From Pelagadaptatus sp034112445 (GTDB lineage: Bacteria > Pseudomonadota > Gammaproteobacteria > Pseudomonadales > Cellvibrionaceae), in the NCBI GenBank assembly GCA_034112445.1, contig JAWUVI010000024.1:1-64000 (forward strand): a DNA stretch of 64,000 bases. Direction: 5' to 3'. Below are positions 51,353 through 59,882 of the stretch, in pieces (position 1 is the first letter of the stretch; the number at the start of each line of letters is the position of its first letter). A program made the position numbers and the translations under genes. The notes below the pieces were generated by a model, which made no database searches, was not told the origin of the DNA, and worked only from the letters and a program-made list of their open reading frames with translations.

Positions 51353-52830
51353 AGGTATACCGACAAGCTAACCCGTTCTGCTTGGCTTAGTTCAAATTGG
51401 GGCATTGGTGGATTGGGCGTTAAAAAGTATTCACTAAGAGAAGTCATCGTATAGCGCGTATTCAGCTTGTCTAATCGTTTGCCTGTGGCGCTACCGTGAT
51501 CTGCAAGGCGGTGGCAGTTTTGACAGTGATGTTTTTTGTAAAGGTCTTCACCTTTGGATGATTCCGTTTGAATTTCCGCGTCGGTAAGAGCTAATAATTC
51601 TTCATCTGTGGTAGTCGTGATTGAAGACGAAAAGCCTTGCTGCTGAACACCGTAACACACTCGATAAACAGTTCCTGAATAATCATCTGATACGAATAAG
51701 CAGCCATCTTTGCCTTCTACTATATCCACAGGCCGGCCGATTATGTCACCGTCTTTTTCAAAGCCCGTCATAAAGTCGCGGCTAGTGATAGAGCCGTCGT
51801 CTTGCCAGTCTAAAGCAACAACTTTGTAGCCATCTGCCGTGGAGCGGTTCCATGAACCATGCAATGCTACCAAGGCCGTTTTACTGTAGCCATCGGGTAC
51901 GGTGCTGTCTTTAATAAATTCAATACCCAGAGGTGCATTGTGGGCACGAAAACCAAAGACGGGGGAGAGTGCGGTTTCAAGCAGGTTCTGTTTACCATCG
52001 CCAAGATCTGGGTCAAGGTCACCAAAGCCATTAATGTAGGGCCAGCCATAAAAGCCGTTGACTTCGATTTTATTTACTTCGCAAGGAGGGTAGTCATCGC
52101 CTAGTAAGTCGCGGCCATTATCAGTGGCGTAAACTTCATTGCTCCAAGGAGTTGTTGCTAGGCCGACACTGTTGCGTAATCCGGTTGCGTAAATTACGCC
52201 GTTACTGCCGTCGAGATCAAACTGCATTATAGTCGCTCGGCGCTTATCTTCTTCCTCACAAACATTACAGGTAGAGCCCATGCTAACCAGTAATTTTTGG
52301 TTGTGAACTAGAATGGACTTCCCCCAATGATTTCCATTGTCGGTTAATCCGGTAACAATCTGTTTGTAGTCACCCGTGGTGGAGCCGGTTGTTTGATCAA
52401 ATTCAATGCGGCCAATAGCGTTAGACTCGGCGATGTAAAGCCACTGTTTGTGCAATAAAATACCGTGAGGGCGAGTTAAACCATCAATCAGGGTAATTAC
52501 TCCATCGTGCTTTCCGTCGTTGTTATTATCACGTTTGAGTAATAATACGCGGCTCTGACGAGGCTGACTTACCAGAAGATCAGACTGGTCGGAAACGGCC
52601 ATGAAGCGGATGTGAGGTAAACCACTGGCGTATTGGCCAACACTGAACCCTTCTGGTACTTGAAAGGCCTGCTGGATCGACTCATCGCTTGGCGAGTCCA
52701 CGCTAAAACCAAAGACAACGCTGAAAATAGCCTTAGGGCTAGAGATTGGTCCCAGATAAAGAAAGCCAATAATAGCTAAGGTGAGTACAAGTATTAAGAG
52801 TACGAAGGTGTAGAGTATTTTTTTCAACAT
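51337..52830 (-). CDS. Membrane-anchored PQQ-type sugar dehydrogenase with C-terminal cytochrome c
   Basis: The 497-residue protein has an N-terminal membrane anchor (about 4-27), a glucose/sorbosone dehydrogenase beta-propeller (about 55-395; SWNRSTADGYKVVALDW, GRPVDIVEGKDGCLFVSDD) and a small cytochrome c domain with CQNCH at 436-440 and a probable distal Met at 476. Sugar oxidation in the periplasm could pass electrons internally to the haem and then to the respiratory chain. Membership of the GSDH family is clear; PQQ use and substrate are inferred. No pqq synthesis genes are in the window. Confidence 0.87.
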   Translation of the reverse strand: MLKKILYTFVLLILVLTLAIIGFLYLGPISSPKAIFSVVFGFSVDSPSDESIQQAFQVPEGFSVGQYASGLPHIRFMAVSDQSDLLVSQPRQSRVLLLKRDNNNDGKHDGVITLIDGLTRPHGILLHKQWLYIAESNAIGRIEFDQTTGSTTGDYKQIVTGLTDNGNHWGKSILVHNQKLLVSMGSTCNVCEEEDKRRATIMQFDLDGSNGVIYATGLRNSVGLATTPWSNEVYATDNGRDLLGDDYPPCEVNKIEVNGFYGWPYINGFGDLDPDLGDGKQNLLETALSPVFGFRAHNAPLGIEFIKDSTVPDGYSKTALVALHGSWNRSTADGYKVVALDWQDDGSITSRDFMTGFEKDGDIIGRPVDIVEGKDGCLFVSDDYSGTVYRVCYGVQQQGFSSSITTTTDEELLALTDAEIQTESSKGEDLYKKHHCQNCHRLADHGSATGKRLDKLNTRYTMTSLSEYFLTPNPPMPQFELSQAERVSLSVYLLKQN

Positions 52831-52863
52831 GGTGGGTTTTCTTTATGGTTTGGAGGCGGAAGA

Positions 52864-53769
52864 TTAATGATCAATCACGACTTGGTTTCTGCCCGAGTTT
52901 TTAGCCTCATAGAGCAATAGGTCGGCTCGGTTGAGCGCTAATTCAAGGCTTTCGTCCTCGGCCTGTACGCAGGTAACTCCTAAGCTAATAGTAAACTTTA
53001 TTTCGTTGCCGTCGGCGAGAGTGATGTTTTGCTCTGTTGCTACTCTTAATCTTTCTGCAAGACCATGAGCGCCTTGTATGTCTGAATTCGGACAGCAAAT
53101 AACAAATTCTTCACCACCAAAGCGACTGAAGATATCGGAACTTCGACAAATATCTTTGCACAGGTTTGTCAGATCTATAAGCGCTTGATCGCCGCCACTG
53201 TGGCCGTAATTGTCATTAACCGCTTTGAATTTATCCACATCAAGCATAATCAAAGACAGTGGTTGTTGTGAGCGTTTTGATTTGGAAAACTCAGCTTCAG
53301 CTAAGTTAAAAAACTGGCGTCGGTTGTATGCGTTGGTAAGCGAATCGTAAGAGGCCAATTTTTCAAGAGCTTCGTTGGCTTCTTGCAAGTCTTCTTGGCT
53401 GCGCTTTAAGCGTAGAGCTGAGCGAATACGAGCGGCTAAAATAGGATAAACGAATGGTTTGGCCACATAATCATGGGCGCCAATATCCAAAGCAGAGATA
53501 ATCTCCTCATCACCATCATTGGCCGATACCATAATAACGGGAATGTCTTTGAGGTCCTCATCAGCCTTTAAGTGAGTAAGTGCTTCCTTGCCTCCCATGA
53601 CGGGCATCATGATGTCTAATAGGATAAGATCAGGCCGTTCTTTGCAGGCCATGGCGAGGCACTCTTCACCGTTATGGGCGGTAATGATCTCGTGGCCGTC
53701 ATCTTCAAGGTCAAAGCTTAAGAGTGTAATGTTATCTTTAATGTCATCGACGACTAGGATTTTAGACAT
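52864..53769 (-). CDS. Response-regulator diguanylate cyclase
   Basis: The 301-residue protein has a receiver domain (about 1-118; phospho-acceptor D52, K104) joined by a coiled coil to a GGDEF domain (about 138-300) with GGEEF at 218-222 and the inhibitory site RSSD at 209-212. The layout resembles single-receiver PleD/WspR-like cyclases activated by phosphorylation. The start is the ATG at 53769 (MSKILVVDD); a longer frame has no receiver-like sequence. No cognate histidine kinase is adjacent. Confidence 0.93.
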   Translation of the reverse strand: MSKILVVDDIKDNITLLSFDLEDDGHEIITAHNGEECLAMACKERPDLILLDIMMPVMGGKEALTHLKADEDLKDIPVIMVSANDGDEEIISALDIGAHDYVAKPFVYPILAARIRSALRLKRSQEDLQEANEALEKLASYDSLTNAYNRRQFFNLAEAEFSKSKRSQQPLSLIMLDVDKFKAVNDNYGHSGGDQALIDLTNLCKDICRSSDIFSRFGGEEFVICCPNSDIQGAHGLAERLRVATEQNITLADGNEIKFTISLGVTCVQAEDESLELALNRADLLLYEAKNSGRNQVVIDH

Positions 53770-53907
53770 GTACAAATTCTTTGTTAGGTGAAGGGTGCAA
53801 TTGTTAGATAAAGGTTTCAAACGTAAGTCTAGCAGTAAAAAGTACGATGGGTTAGTGTCGTTTATGCCGGTTTATTACGCTAATAGATACAATTATAGAG
53901 GTGAAAA

Positions 53908-54093
53908 ATGGGGGACGTCATTAAGTTTAAGCGACCCAGTGCAGCTGAAAAGCATAAAGGAAAAAGTCTGTGTCGGAGCGGGTTTCATAAGTGGCTGGTG
54001 GTCAAGGATAAGCAGTTTGATGTTAAGCAAGGTAAATTGATTACTATCTATCAGTGTAAGCGTTGTGATAAAACAAAGACGACCAGCCATTAA
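53908..54093 (+). CDS. Small zinc-ribbon-like protein, 61 residues
   Basis: A small basic protein with a Cys in SLCRSGFHKW and a C-terminal CKRC pair, which could make a small metal site. AGAGGT five bases upstream of the ATG supports expression. The beginning MGDVIKFKRP recalls short conserved proteins of unknown role in pseudomonads. It is divergent from the cyclase gene and convergent with slyD. Confidence 0.7.
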   Translation: MGDVIKFKRPSAAEKHKGKSLCRSGFHKWLVVKDKQFDVKQGKLITIYQCKRCDKTKTTSH

Positions 54094-54117
54094 TATGACC
54101 GGTCGCACAGTGGCTTT

Positions 54118-54603
54118 TTAATGCTCGCAGCCACCAACGCCATGGACGTGGCCATGGGTTAGCTCTTCTTCAGTAGCATCTCTAATATCGGTAACTTCCA
54201 CTTCGAAATTCAAGGTGATTCCAGCCAGAGGGTGGTTACCATCAATGGTTACGGTATCGCCTTCGATAGCAATCACCTCAACAGCTTGTGGGCCGTCTTC
54301 TGTTTCAGCGTGAAACTCCATTCCGACTTCAATATTATCAATGCCACTAAACATCTCACGCGGTACTTCTTGGATAAGTTGCGGATCATTATCGCCATAG
54401 CCTTCTTCTGGTGTGACCGCAGCGTTGAGTTTATCTCCCGTGGTTTTACCTTCCAATTGTTTTTCTAAGCCAGGGACTAAATTGTTAGCGCCATGTAAGT
54501 AGGTTAAAGGCTCTTGGCCTGCAGATGAATCTAACACTTCACCTGCATCGTTAGTTAGGGTGTAGTGAATGCTGACGGCTTTTTTGTCGGTGATTGTGCT
54601 CAT
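54118..54603 (-). CDS. slyD: FKBP-type peptidyl-prolyl isomerase, SlyD-like
   Basis: The 161-residue protein has an FKBP domain interrupted by an insert-in-flap domain (about 65-130), with GYGDNDPQLIQEVPREMF, as in SlyD. The C terminus HGHVHGVGGCEH is a short His/Cys-rich metal-binding tail, much shorter than in E. coli SlyD. It acts in the cytoplasm as chaperone and isomerase. The gene stands alone between the zinc-ribbon and DUF3108 genes. Confidence 0.92.
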   Translation of the reverse strand: MSTITDKKAVSIHYTLTNDAGEVLDSSAGQEPLTYLHGANNLVPGLEKQLEGKTTGDKLNAAVTPEEGYGDNDPQLIQEVPREMFSGIDNIEVGMEFHAETEDGPQAVEVIAIEGDTVTIDGNHPLAGITLNFEVEVTDIRDATEEELTHGHVHGVGGCEH

Positions 54604-54658
54604 GGAGATTCCTATTGTTAAGGTTTGGATACGTACTTAGGTGATTAGGTGTAAATTT

Positions 54659-55423
54659 TTATAGTTCTAGTCCAGTAACGATTTGGTTATCGATAGAGGC
54701 GTTGATCAAATTGATTTCATATTGTTTGCCATCTTTTTCGGTTTGCTGAAGTTTAACGATGAGATAATCCCAGTCATTGGCAAACCAGATCTGTGTGGTG
54801 CGTTCAGAGTCTTCGCGCACACGCCTGATTTTTGTGGTGTTGATTTTACCTAGGGGTGTATTCAGAACTTCATTGCTAATACGTTCAAATTTATAGGTTT
54901 TTAGGCGTCCACCATCGGCTATTTTATAAGCGGTTAATGGTTGTTGGTTGATAAGATCGTGCCGAAGTTGTAATTGATAACCTAGCTTATCCATGGCCAG
55001 CTCAGGTAAAGCCATACTCCAACGTTTACCCTGAACATCGTTGGTTACTTTCTTGTTGGGCCAATCAAAGGTGAGATTTGCGTGGCGATCCTTGCCTAAG
55101 CCTTTGCGCTGATAATTGTAATGTTGTGGTGTTAAGTGATTGTTACCTGTGCTGTTTTTGTTTATATCGTTGCGCCAATTGAATTGGCTGTACTCTTGAA
55201 TGTTAGCAAGCCATGAGCGAGCTTCAAATCGGAGCTCCATTAACTGTGTATCAAGTAATTTGAGGCTTCGCGTGGCGGTGACCTTTATGCCGCTGTAATT
55301 GGCTTGATAGGTGGCCACGAATGGTTTGGGAGTGTCGGCAGAGCTCGCAGTGCTAAAGCTCGCCATGGCTAGGCATGCCAGATAATACAAGCAGGGCTTT
55401 ATGATATTGAAACGGCGTCGCAT
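54659..55423 (-). CDS. DUF3108 periplasmic protein
   Basis: The protein of about 254 residues has a signal peptide (about 1-29, STASSADT) and a beta-rich DUF3108 domain (PFVATYQANYSGIKVTATRS, RFEARSWLANIQEYSQF). The function is unknown. It follows purN on the same strand, a linkage also found in Pseudomonas. The ATG at 55423 with GAGAAG upstream is preferred over an in-frame start inside purN. Confidence 0.87.
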   Translation of the reverse strand: MRRRFNIIKPCLYYLACLAMASFSTASSADTPKPFVATYQANYSGIKVTATRSLKLLDTQLMELRFEARSWLANIQEYSQFNWRNDINKNSTGNNHLTPQHYNYQRKGLGKDRHANLTFDWPNKKVTNDVQGKRWSMALPELAMDKLGYQLQLRHDLINQQPLTAYKIADGGRLKTYKFERISNEVLNTPLGKINTTKIRRVREDSERTTQIWFANDWDYLIVKLQQTEKDGKQYEINLINASIDNQIVTGLEL

Positions 55424-55439
55424 AACAATTTTCTTCTCT

Positions 55440-56093
55440 CTAGTGATCCAGCTCAATGCCATGCTCCGTTAACAGCTTGTCTTCAAAATAAGCACGGTTG
55501 CCGATCATCTTAATGTTTTTATTCGCCAGCCAATCTACTGCTTTTGGATAGATTTCATGCTCTTGAATTTGGACTTTTCTTGCTAATGATTCGGCCGTGT
55601 CCTCAGCATTAATAGGAACAGTCGCTTGAATAATGTTGGGACCATCATCGAGTTCTGGGGTAACAAAGTGAACCGTTACACCGTGAATGTTATCGCCAGA
55701 ATCAAGCGCTTTTTGGTGGGTATTTAACCCAGGGTATTTAGGCAGTAATGATGGGTGGATATTGATCATCTTACCTAGGTAATGTTCAGTGAATTCGATG
55801 GTTAAGATTCGCATGAAGCCAGCTAAAACAATAACGTCTGGCTGAAACTCATCAATTGCTTTTTGCAAATGCTGATCGAAATGGGTTCGAGTCTCAAACA
55901 GTGTGTGGTCTATAACGCGAGTTGGAATACCAGCATCAATTGCCCGTTGAATACCATAAGCATCAGGTCGATTACTGATGACGGCGCTGATGCTGGTATT
56001 AATGATGCCAGACGTGCTGGCATCAATGATCGCTTGGAGGTTACTGCCGTTACCTGAAATAAGAACCACCGCTGTCGGCATGGATGGTTGCAT
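55440..56093 (-). CDS. purN: Phosphoribosylglycinamide formyltransferase
   Basis: Transfers the formyl group of 10-formyl-THF to GAR in purine synthesis. The 217-residue protein has LISGNGSNLQAIIDA at the GAR site and the catalytic Asn-His region NIHPSLLPKYPGLNTHQKAL with the later Asp in LDDGPNIIQ. It follows purM by two bases in one operon. Confidence 0.96.
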   Translation of the reverse strand: MQPSMPTAVVLISGNGSNLQAIIDASTSGIINTSISAVISNRPDAYGIQRAIDAGIPTRVIDHTLFETRTHFDQHLQKAIDEFQPDVIVLAGFMRILTIEFTEHYLGKMINIHPSLLPKYPGLNTHQKALDSGDNIHGVTVHFVTPELDDGPNIIQATVPINAEDTAESLARKVQIQEHEIYPKAVDWLANKNIKMIGNRAYFEDKLLTEHGIELDH

Positions 56094-56095
56094 TA

Positions 56096-57142
56096 TTAAA
56101 GACCTAACAACTCTACGCGCTCTTCGCCTGCAACAGCTTCTGCCACATGACCAATAATAAAAGCATCTTCTCCGGCTTCATTTAATATTCTTAGGGCTTG
56201 CTCTGCTTGGTCTGCCGGTACAGCGGCAATCATGCCCACGCCGCAGTTAAGGGTGCGGTACATCTCGTAGGAATCTACGTTCCCTTGTTCTTGTAGCCAT
56301 TTGAATACAGCGGGGATTTCCCATGAGTTAGTGTCAATAACGGCTTTGCAGTTATCAGGTAAAGCTCTAGGGATGTTTTCTTGTAAGCCGCCACCCGTGA
56401 TGTGTGACATGGCGTGTACTTGTGACTCTTTGATCAGCTTTAATAGCGGTTTTACGTAAATACGAGTAGGTGCTAATAATGCTTCACCTAATGGCTTGCC
56501 GCCGATTGAGTCAGTTAGTTTGGCGCCACTGACTTCTAGGATTTTACGAATTAAAGAATAACCGTTGGAATGGGGGCCGCTAGATGCGAGGCCGATAAGA
56601 GTGTCGCCGGCGGTAACTTTACTGCCGTCAATTAATTCTGACTTCTCAGCAATACCAACACAAAATCCGGCCAGATCGTAATCGTCACCATCATACATGC
56701 CGGGCATCTCAGCGGTTTCGCCGCCAACCAAGGCACAGCCCGATTGCTCACAGCCATCGCCAATGCCGGATACAACAGCGGCAGCTACATCAACGTTAAG
56801 CTTGCCTGTAGCGTAATAATCTAAGAAAAACAAAGGTTCCGCGCCAGCAACAACTAAGTCATTAACGCACATAGCAACCAGATCTATACCAATGGTATCG
56901 TGCTGGTTTAAGTCCATGGCAAGACGCAATTTGGTGCCGACGCCGTCGGTACCTGATACCAGTACGGGCTCTTTGTAGCCTGTAGGTAATTCAAATAATG
57001 CACCAAAGCCCCCCAAACCAGCCATGACACCCGGGCGTGCGGTGCGTTTAGCAACCCCTTTAATACGTTCAACTAGGGCATTACCAGCATCAATATCAAC
57101 ACCGGCATCTTTATAACTTAGAGAAGTTTTTTTATCTGTCAT
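56096..57142 (-). CDS. purM: Phosphoribosylformylglycinamidine cyclo-ligase (AIR synthetase)
   Basis: ATP-dependent ring closure of FGAM to AIR. The 348-residue protein has SYKDAGVDIDAGNALVERIK at the N terminus, ALVGGETAEMPGMY in the active site and ITGGGLQENIPRALP in the C-terminal domain. It leads the purM-purN operon and diverges from the DUF2066-hda pair, a conserved arrangement. Confidence 0.97.
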   Translation of the reverse strand: MTDKKTSLSYKDAGVDIDAGNALVERIKGVAKRTARPGVMAGLGGFGALFELPTGYKEPVLVSGTDGVGTKLRLAMDLNQHDTIGIDLVAMCVNDLVVAGAEPLFFLDYYATGKLNVDVAAAVVSGIGDGCEQSGCALVGGETAEMPGMYDGDDYDLAGFCVGIAEKSELIDGSKVTAGDTLIGLASSGPHSNGYSLIRKILEVSGAKLTDSIGGKPLGEALLAPTRIYVKPLLKLIKESQVHAMSHITGGGLQENIPRALPDNCKAVIDTNSWEIPAVFKWLQEQGNVDSYEMYRTLNCGVGMIAAVPADQAEQALRILNEAGEDAFIIGHVAEAVAGEERVELLGL

Positions 57143-57307
57143 GGACTATTCAATCGCGTGGCTTTAGAAAGGTGCACATTCTACCAGTTTCTGAGTCTGG
57201 GTGAAGGGTGTAAACCGTGGGTTAATGATGATTTTTGCTCTAGGAGGATAATTTATACTGCCACACTGACCTGAGATCACGCATAATAGTCCTTCTTAAC
57301 GATATTG

Positions 57308-58567
57308 ATGATAAAAAGCATGATTGTGACGTTCTGTTCAAGCAAAGAAAAAAAGACTGCTCCTGCCATAAACAGGTTCCATTTGCTGGTTGGCTTATTG
57401 CTGACGATGATTTCTGTGTCGAGCGTTTACGCCGAGCCAGTTAAAAAAATATACACACAAAGAATTTTGGTTGTTGATCAGTCGGATCAGCACAGAAAAC
57501 AGGCAGCAAGCGACGCCTTAGCTAAAGTTTTGGTGCGAGTAACCGGGCTTAAGCGCACAGCCCAAGATATAAGGCTGAAGGGTTTGCTTAGTAACGCAGA
57601 AGCCTACGTTCAATCTTTTTATTACGAGAGTTCAAAAGAGCTTATTTTGTATCGGGATCAAGAAGTTCAGGCGTCGACGTTAGTGCTGAGCTTTTCCTCT
57701 AAGGAGTTAGAGAAACTGCTCCGCAGTTATGAGTTGCCTATATGGCCAGCCAACAGGCCTTCTATTTTAGTCTGGATGGTTCAAGATTCCGTGGCGGGAC
57801 GAACTATTACACCCTTAGATGGTGACTCTGAAATGGGTTCACTGTTAGCGTCTGTTAGTGATGAAATGGGATTACCATTGGTTTTGCCAATGTTGGACTT
57901 ACAAGATCAGCAGAGTATTAACACTAAGCAGCTGTGGGATTTAGACTTCACGAGCATTGGTAAAGCGAGTCAGCGTTATCTGGTTGATGCGATATTAGTG
58001 GGGCGCTATAGCCAAACTTCATCAGGCTTGTGGTTGGCATCCTGGTCTTTACTGCACAAGGGTCGTCAGCTTTTATTTGATGGTCAAGGCCAGACTCAAG
58101 CTGAGTTGATTGATGCAGGCTTAACTGAGGTGACTGAATACTTAGCGGGTCTTTACAGTATTGTTACTGATGATTCGATGACCAATGCGCTTACGATGGC
58201 GGTTAGTGGCATTAATAACTTTGCGGATTATGTTGAACTATTAGCCTATATGGATGGCTTAGCCGTTGTGAATAAATCAATGCCTGCTGCTGTAAGAGGC
58301 AACGAGCTAGTGTTAAAAATTTACCTTAATGGAGATTTGGCTTTATTGTTGGATGCTCTTGAGTTGGATAATAAACTAGGAGAGGACAGCACTGTTGATC
58401 TCACCACTATTGGTCTCAGTAGCTCTGGTCTCAGTAGTTCTGGTCTCAGTAGTTCTGGTTTCAGTAACAGGGAGTCTACGACTCAACAGGGCTCGACAGA
58501 AAATCCTCAGGTTTGGATTCAGCCTCGTGGTTCTGAGTTAAACCCGCTGCGTTTTACTTGGCCATAA
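57308..58567 (+). CDS. DUF2066 secreted protein
   Basis: The protein of about 419 residues has a hydrophobic signal segment (about 25-42, ending VYAEP) and a DUF2066 region (about 47-280; RILVVDQSDQHRKQAASDAL, LVRVTGLK). The C-terminal linker repeats Ser-Ser-Ser-Gly-Leu units. The family is conserved next to purM and hda; the function is unknown. The start may be the ATG at 57308 or one four codons later. Its stop overlaps the hda ATG (TAATG). Confidence 0.86.
   Translation: MIKSMIVTFCSSKEKKTAPAINRFHLLVGLLLTMISVSSVYAEPVKKIYTQRILVVDQSDQHRKQAASDALAKVLVRVTGLKRTAQDIRLKGLLSNAEAYVQSFYYESSKELILYRDQEVQASTLVLSFSSKELEKLLRSYELPIWPANRPSILVWMVQDSVAGRTITPLDGDSEMGSLLASVSDEMGLPLVLPMLDLQDQQSINTKQLWDLDFTSIGKASQRYLVDAILVGRYSQTSSGLWLASWSLLHKGRQLLFDGQGQTQAELIDAGLTEVTEYLAGLYSIVTDDSMTNALTMAVSGINNFADYVELLAYMDGLAVVNKSMPAAVRGNELVLKIYLNGDLALLLDALELDNKLGEDSTVDLTTIGLSSSGLSSSGLSSSGFSNRESTTQQGSTENPQVWIQPRGSELNPLRFTWP
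58412..58471 (+). repeat. In-frame 15-bp tandem repeat in the DUF2066 gene
   Basis: Four copies (three near-identical, the last diverged) of GGTCTCAGTAGTTCT encode Gly-Leu-Ser-Ser-Ser units near the C terminus. Confidence 0.9.
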
Positions 58568-59280
58568 TGAATTCGTCACCACGTCAGTTATCCCTCGATG
58601 TCAGTCTGGTTGATGATGCGACCTTTCAAAATTTTTATGTTTCAGCAAACAGTACCAATCATCAAGCTGTCACGGTTTTGAGTGAGCAGTTATTACTCAG
58701 CCGAAGTGAATCCAGTATTTTTATTTGGGGATCTTTGAGTGTAGGGCGCTCGCACTTATTACAGGCGGCATGTCATGCAGCTCATACGGCTAATTTAAAT
58801 TCGGTTTATTTGCCTCTAATGGAGTTGCAGTCTTATCCTCCTGCGGAATTGCTAGAAGGTTTGGAATACCAGGATTTAATCTGTCTTGATGATGTGAATT
58901 CAGTACTAGGCGATGATGAGTGGGAGCGTGAATTATTTCATCTATACAATCGCGTGAAAGACAGCGGCGGCACATTATTAATGGCAGCCGATAAAAGCCC
59001 TATTGAGGCTGAAATTAAGTTACCAGATTTACAGTCGCGATTGAATTGGGGGTTGGTGTTTCAGATTGTGCCGTTATCGGACTCGGAGAAGAGTGCCGCA
59101 TTACAATTGCGAGCCAATGAGCGCGGTATTGAAATGAGCAATGATGTCGCTCAATTTATTATGTCGCACTACAGTCGTGATTTAAGTGAGCTGTTTAAAT
59201 TGCTAGACCAGCTAGACAAAGTGTCTTTGGTTGAGCAGCGGCGTTTAACGGTGCCATTTGTTAAAAAAGTTTTATCCTAA
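58567..59280 (+). CDS. hda: DnaA regulatory inactivator Hda
   Basis: The 237-residue AAA+ protein is related to DnaA domain III. It stimulates ATP hydrolysis by DnaA on the loaded clamp, preventing re-initiation. The N terminus RQLSLDVSL holds the clamp-binding motif (QLSLDV). The region IFIWGSLSVGRSHLLQAACHA is the Walker A equivalent and LICLDDVNSVLGD the Walker B. The ATG at 58567 overlaps the DUF2066 stop; an ATG three codons earlier is possible. Confidence 0.95.
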   Translation: MNSSPRQLSLDVSLVDDATFQNFYVSANSTNHQAVTVLSEQLLLSRSESSIFIWGSLSVGRSHLLQAACHAAHTANLNSVYLPLMELQSYPPAELLEGLEYQDLICLDDVNSVLGDDEWERELFHLYNRVKDSGGTLLMAADKSPIEAEIKLPDLQSRLNWGLVFQIVPLSDSEKSAALQLRANERGIEMSNDVAQFIMSHYSRDLSELFKLLDQLDKVSLVEQRRLTVPFVKKVLS

Positions 59281-59297
59281 ACTTAAATTTATGACAG

Positions 59298-59882
59298 TTA
59301 GTTTTCTTCTTGTATCCACCGATCTATCTCATTGGGAGTGAAGTAATTTCGCTCTTTTATCAGTTTGGCTTCTGGGCTTATTTGTTGGTAAAGCCAAAGA
59401 CGAAACTGTTTTACCCCATCGGCATAACCTCGTTCAAAGCTGTTTAAGTCGGTGCCTCTTTCGTAGCGCGCTGCATAGTTTTCGTTGGTTAATATTTGGG
59501 CGTAAAAAATGGCGAGCTCCACAATAGACATTTTTGTGTAGTCGACAAAATGCGACAGCTCGTGGGCCAAAATTCCTTCTAGGGCAATGCCTGTCATGGG
59601 TTGTTTTTCAAGGTGTTGGTTTAAATACAATATGTATTGGCGCTCAGCTTTAAATAGGCTGGGTATGACAATATCCGTGGCCAGAAAAACTGAGTCACTG
59701 TCGATGCCTTTAACGCTAATATTGGTTTCAGCCAGTTCAGGAAAGCTTTTTTGTATTAGATTTTGCACAATAGCTTCGGTGGCCTGGATAAAGGCCTCCG
59801 AAGGTTTTTCGGCTGGTGCTGAATTGCCACTACAGCCCACAACTAAGCTACATGCCGTTATTAATAAGATAAATAATTTCAT
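59298..59882 (-). CDS. Lipoprotein with a HELSH zinc-protease motif
   Basis: The 194-residue protein has a lipobox LVVGC (C17) and a HELSH motif (H107-H111) on a helix preceded by GIALEGILA, typical of gluzincin-type metalloproteases. A downstream Glu-containing helix (SFERGYADGVKQF) could give the third ligand. It is smaller than M48 enzymes and not a clear member of a named family. Its ATG overlaps the sppA stop (ATGA), so it is made together with the signal peptide peptidase. Confidence 0.72.
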   Translation of the reverse strand: MKLFILLITACSLVVGCSGNSAPAEKPSEAFIQATEAIVQNLIQKSFPELAETNISVKGIDSDSVFLATDIVIPSLFKAERQYILYLNQHLEKQPMTGIALEGILAHELSHFVDYTKMSIVELAIFYAQILTNENYAARYERGTDLNSFERGYADGVKQFRLWLYQQISPEAKLIKERNYFTPNEIDRWIQEEN

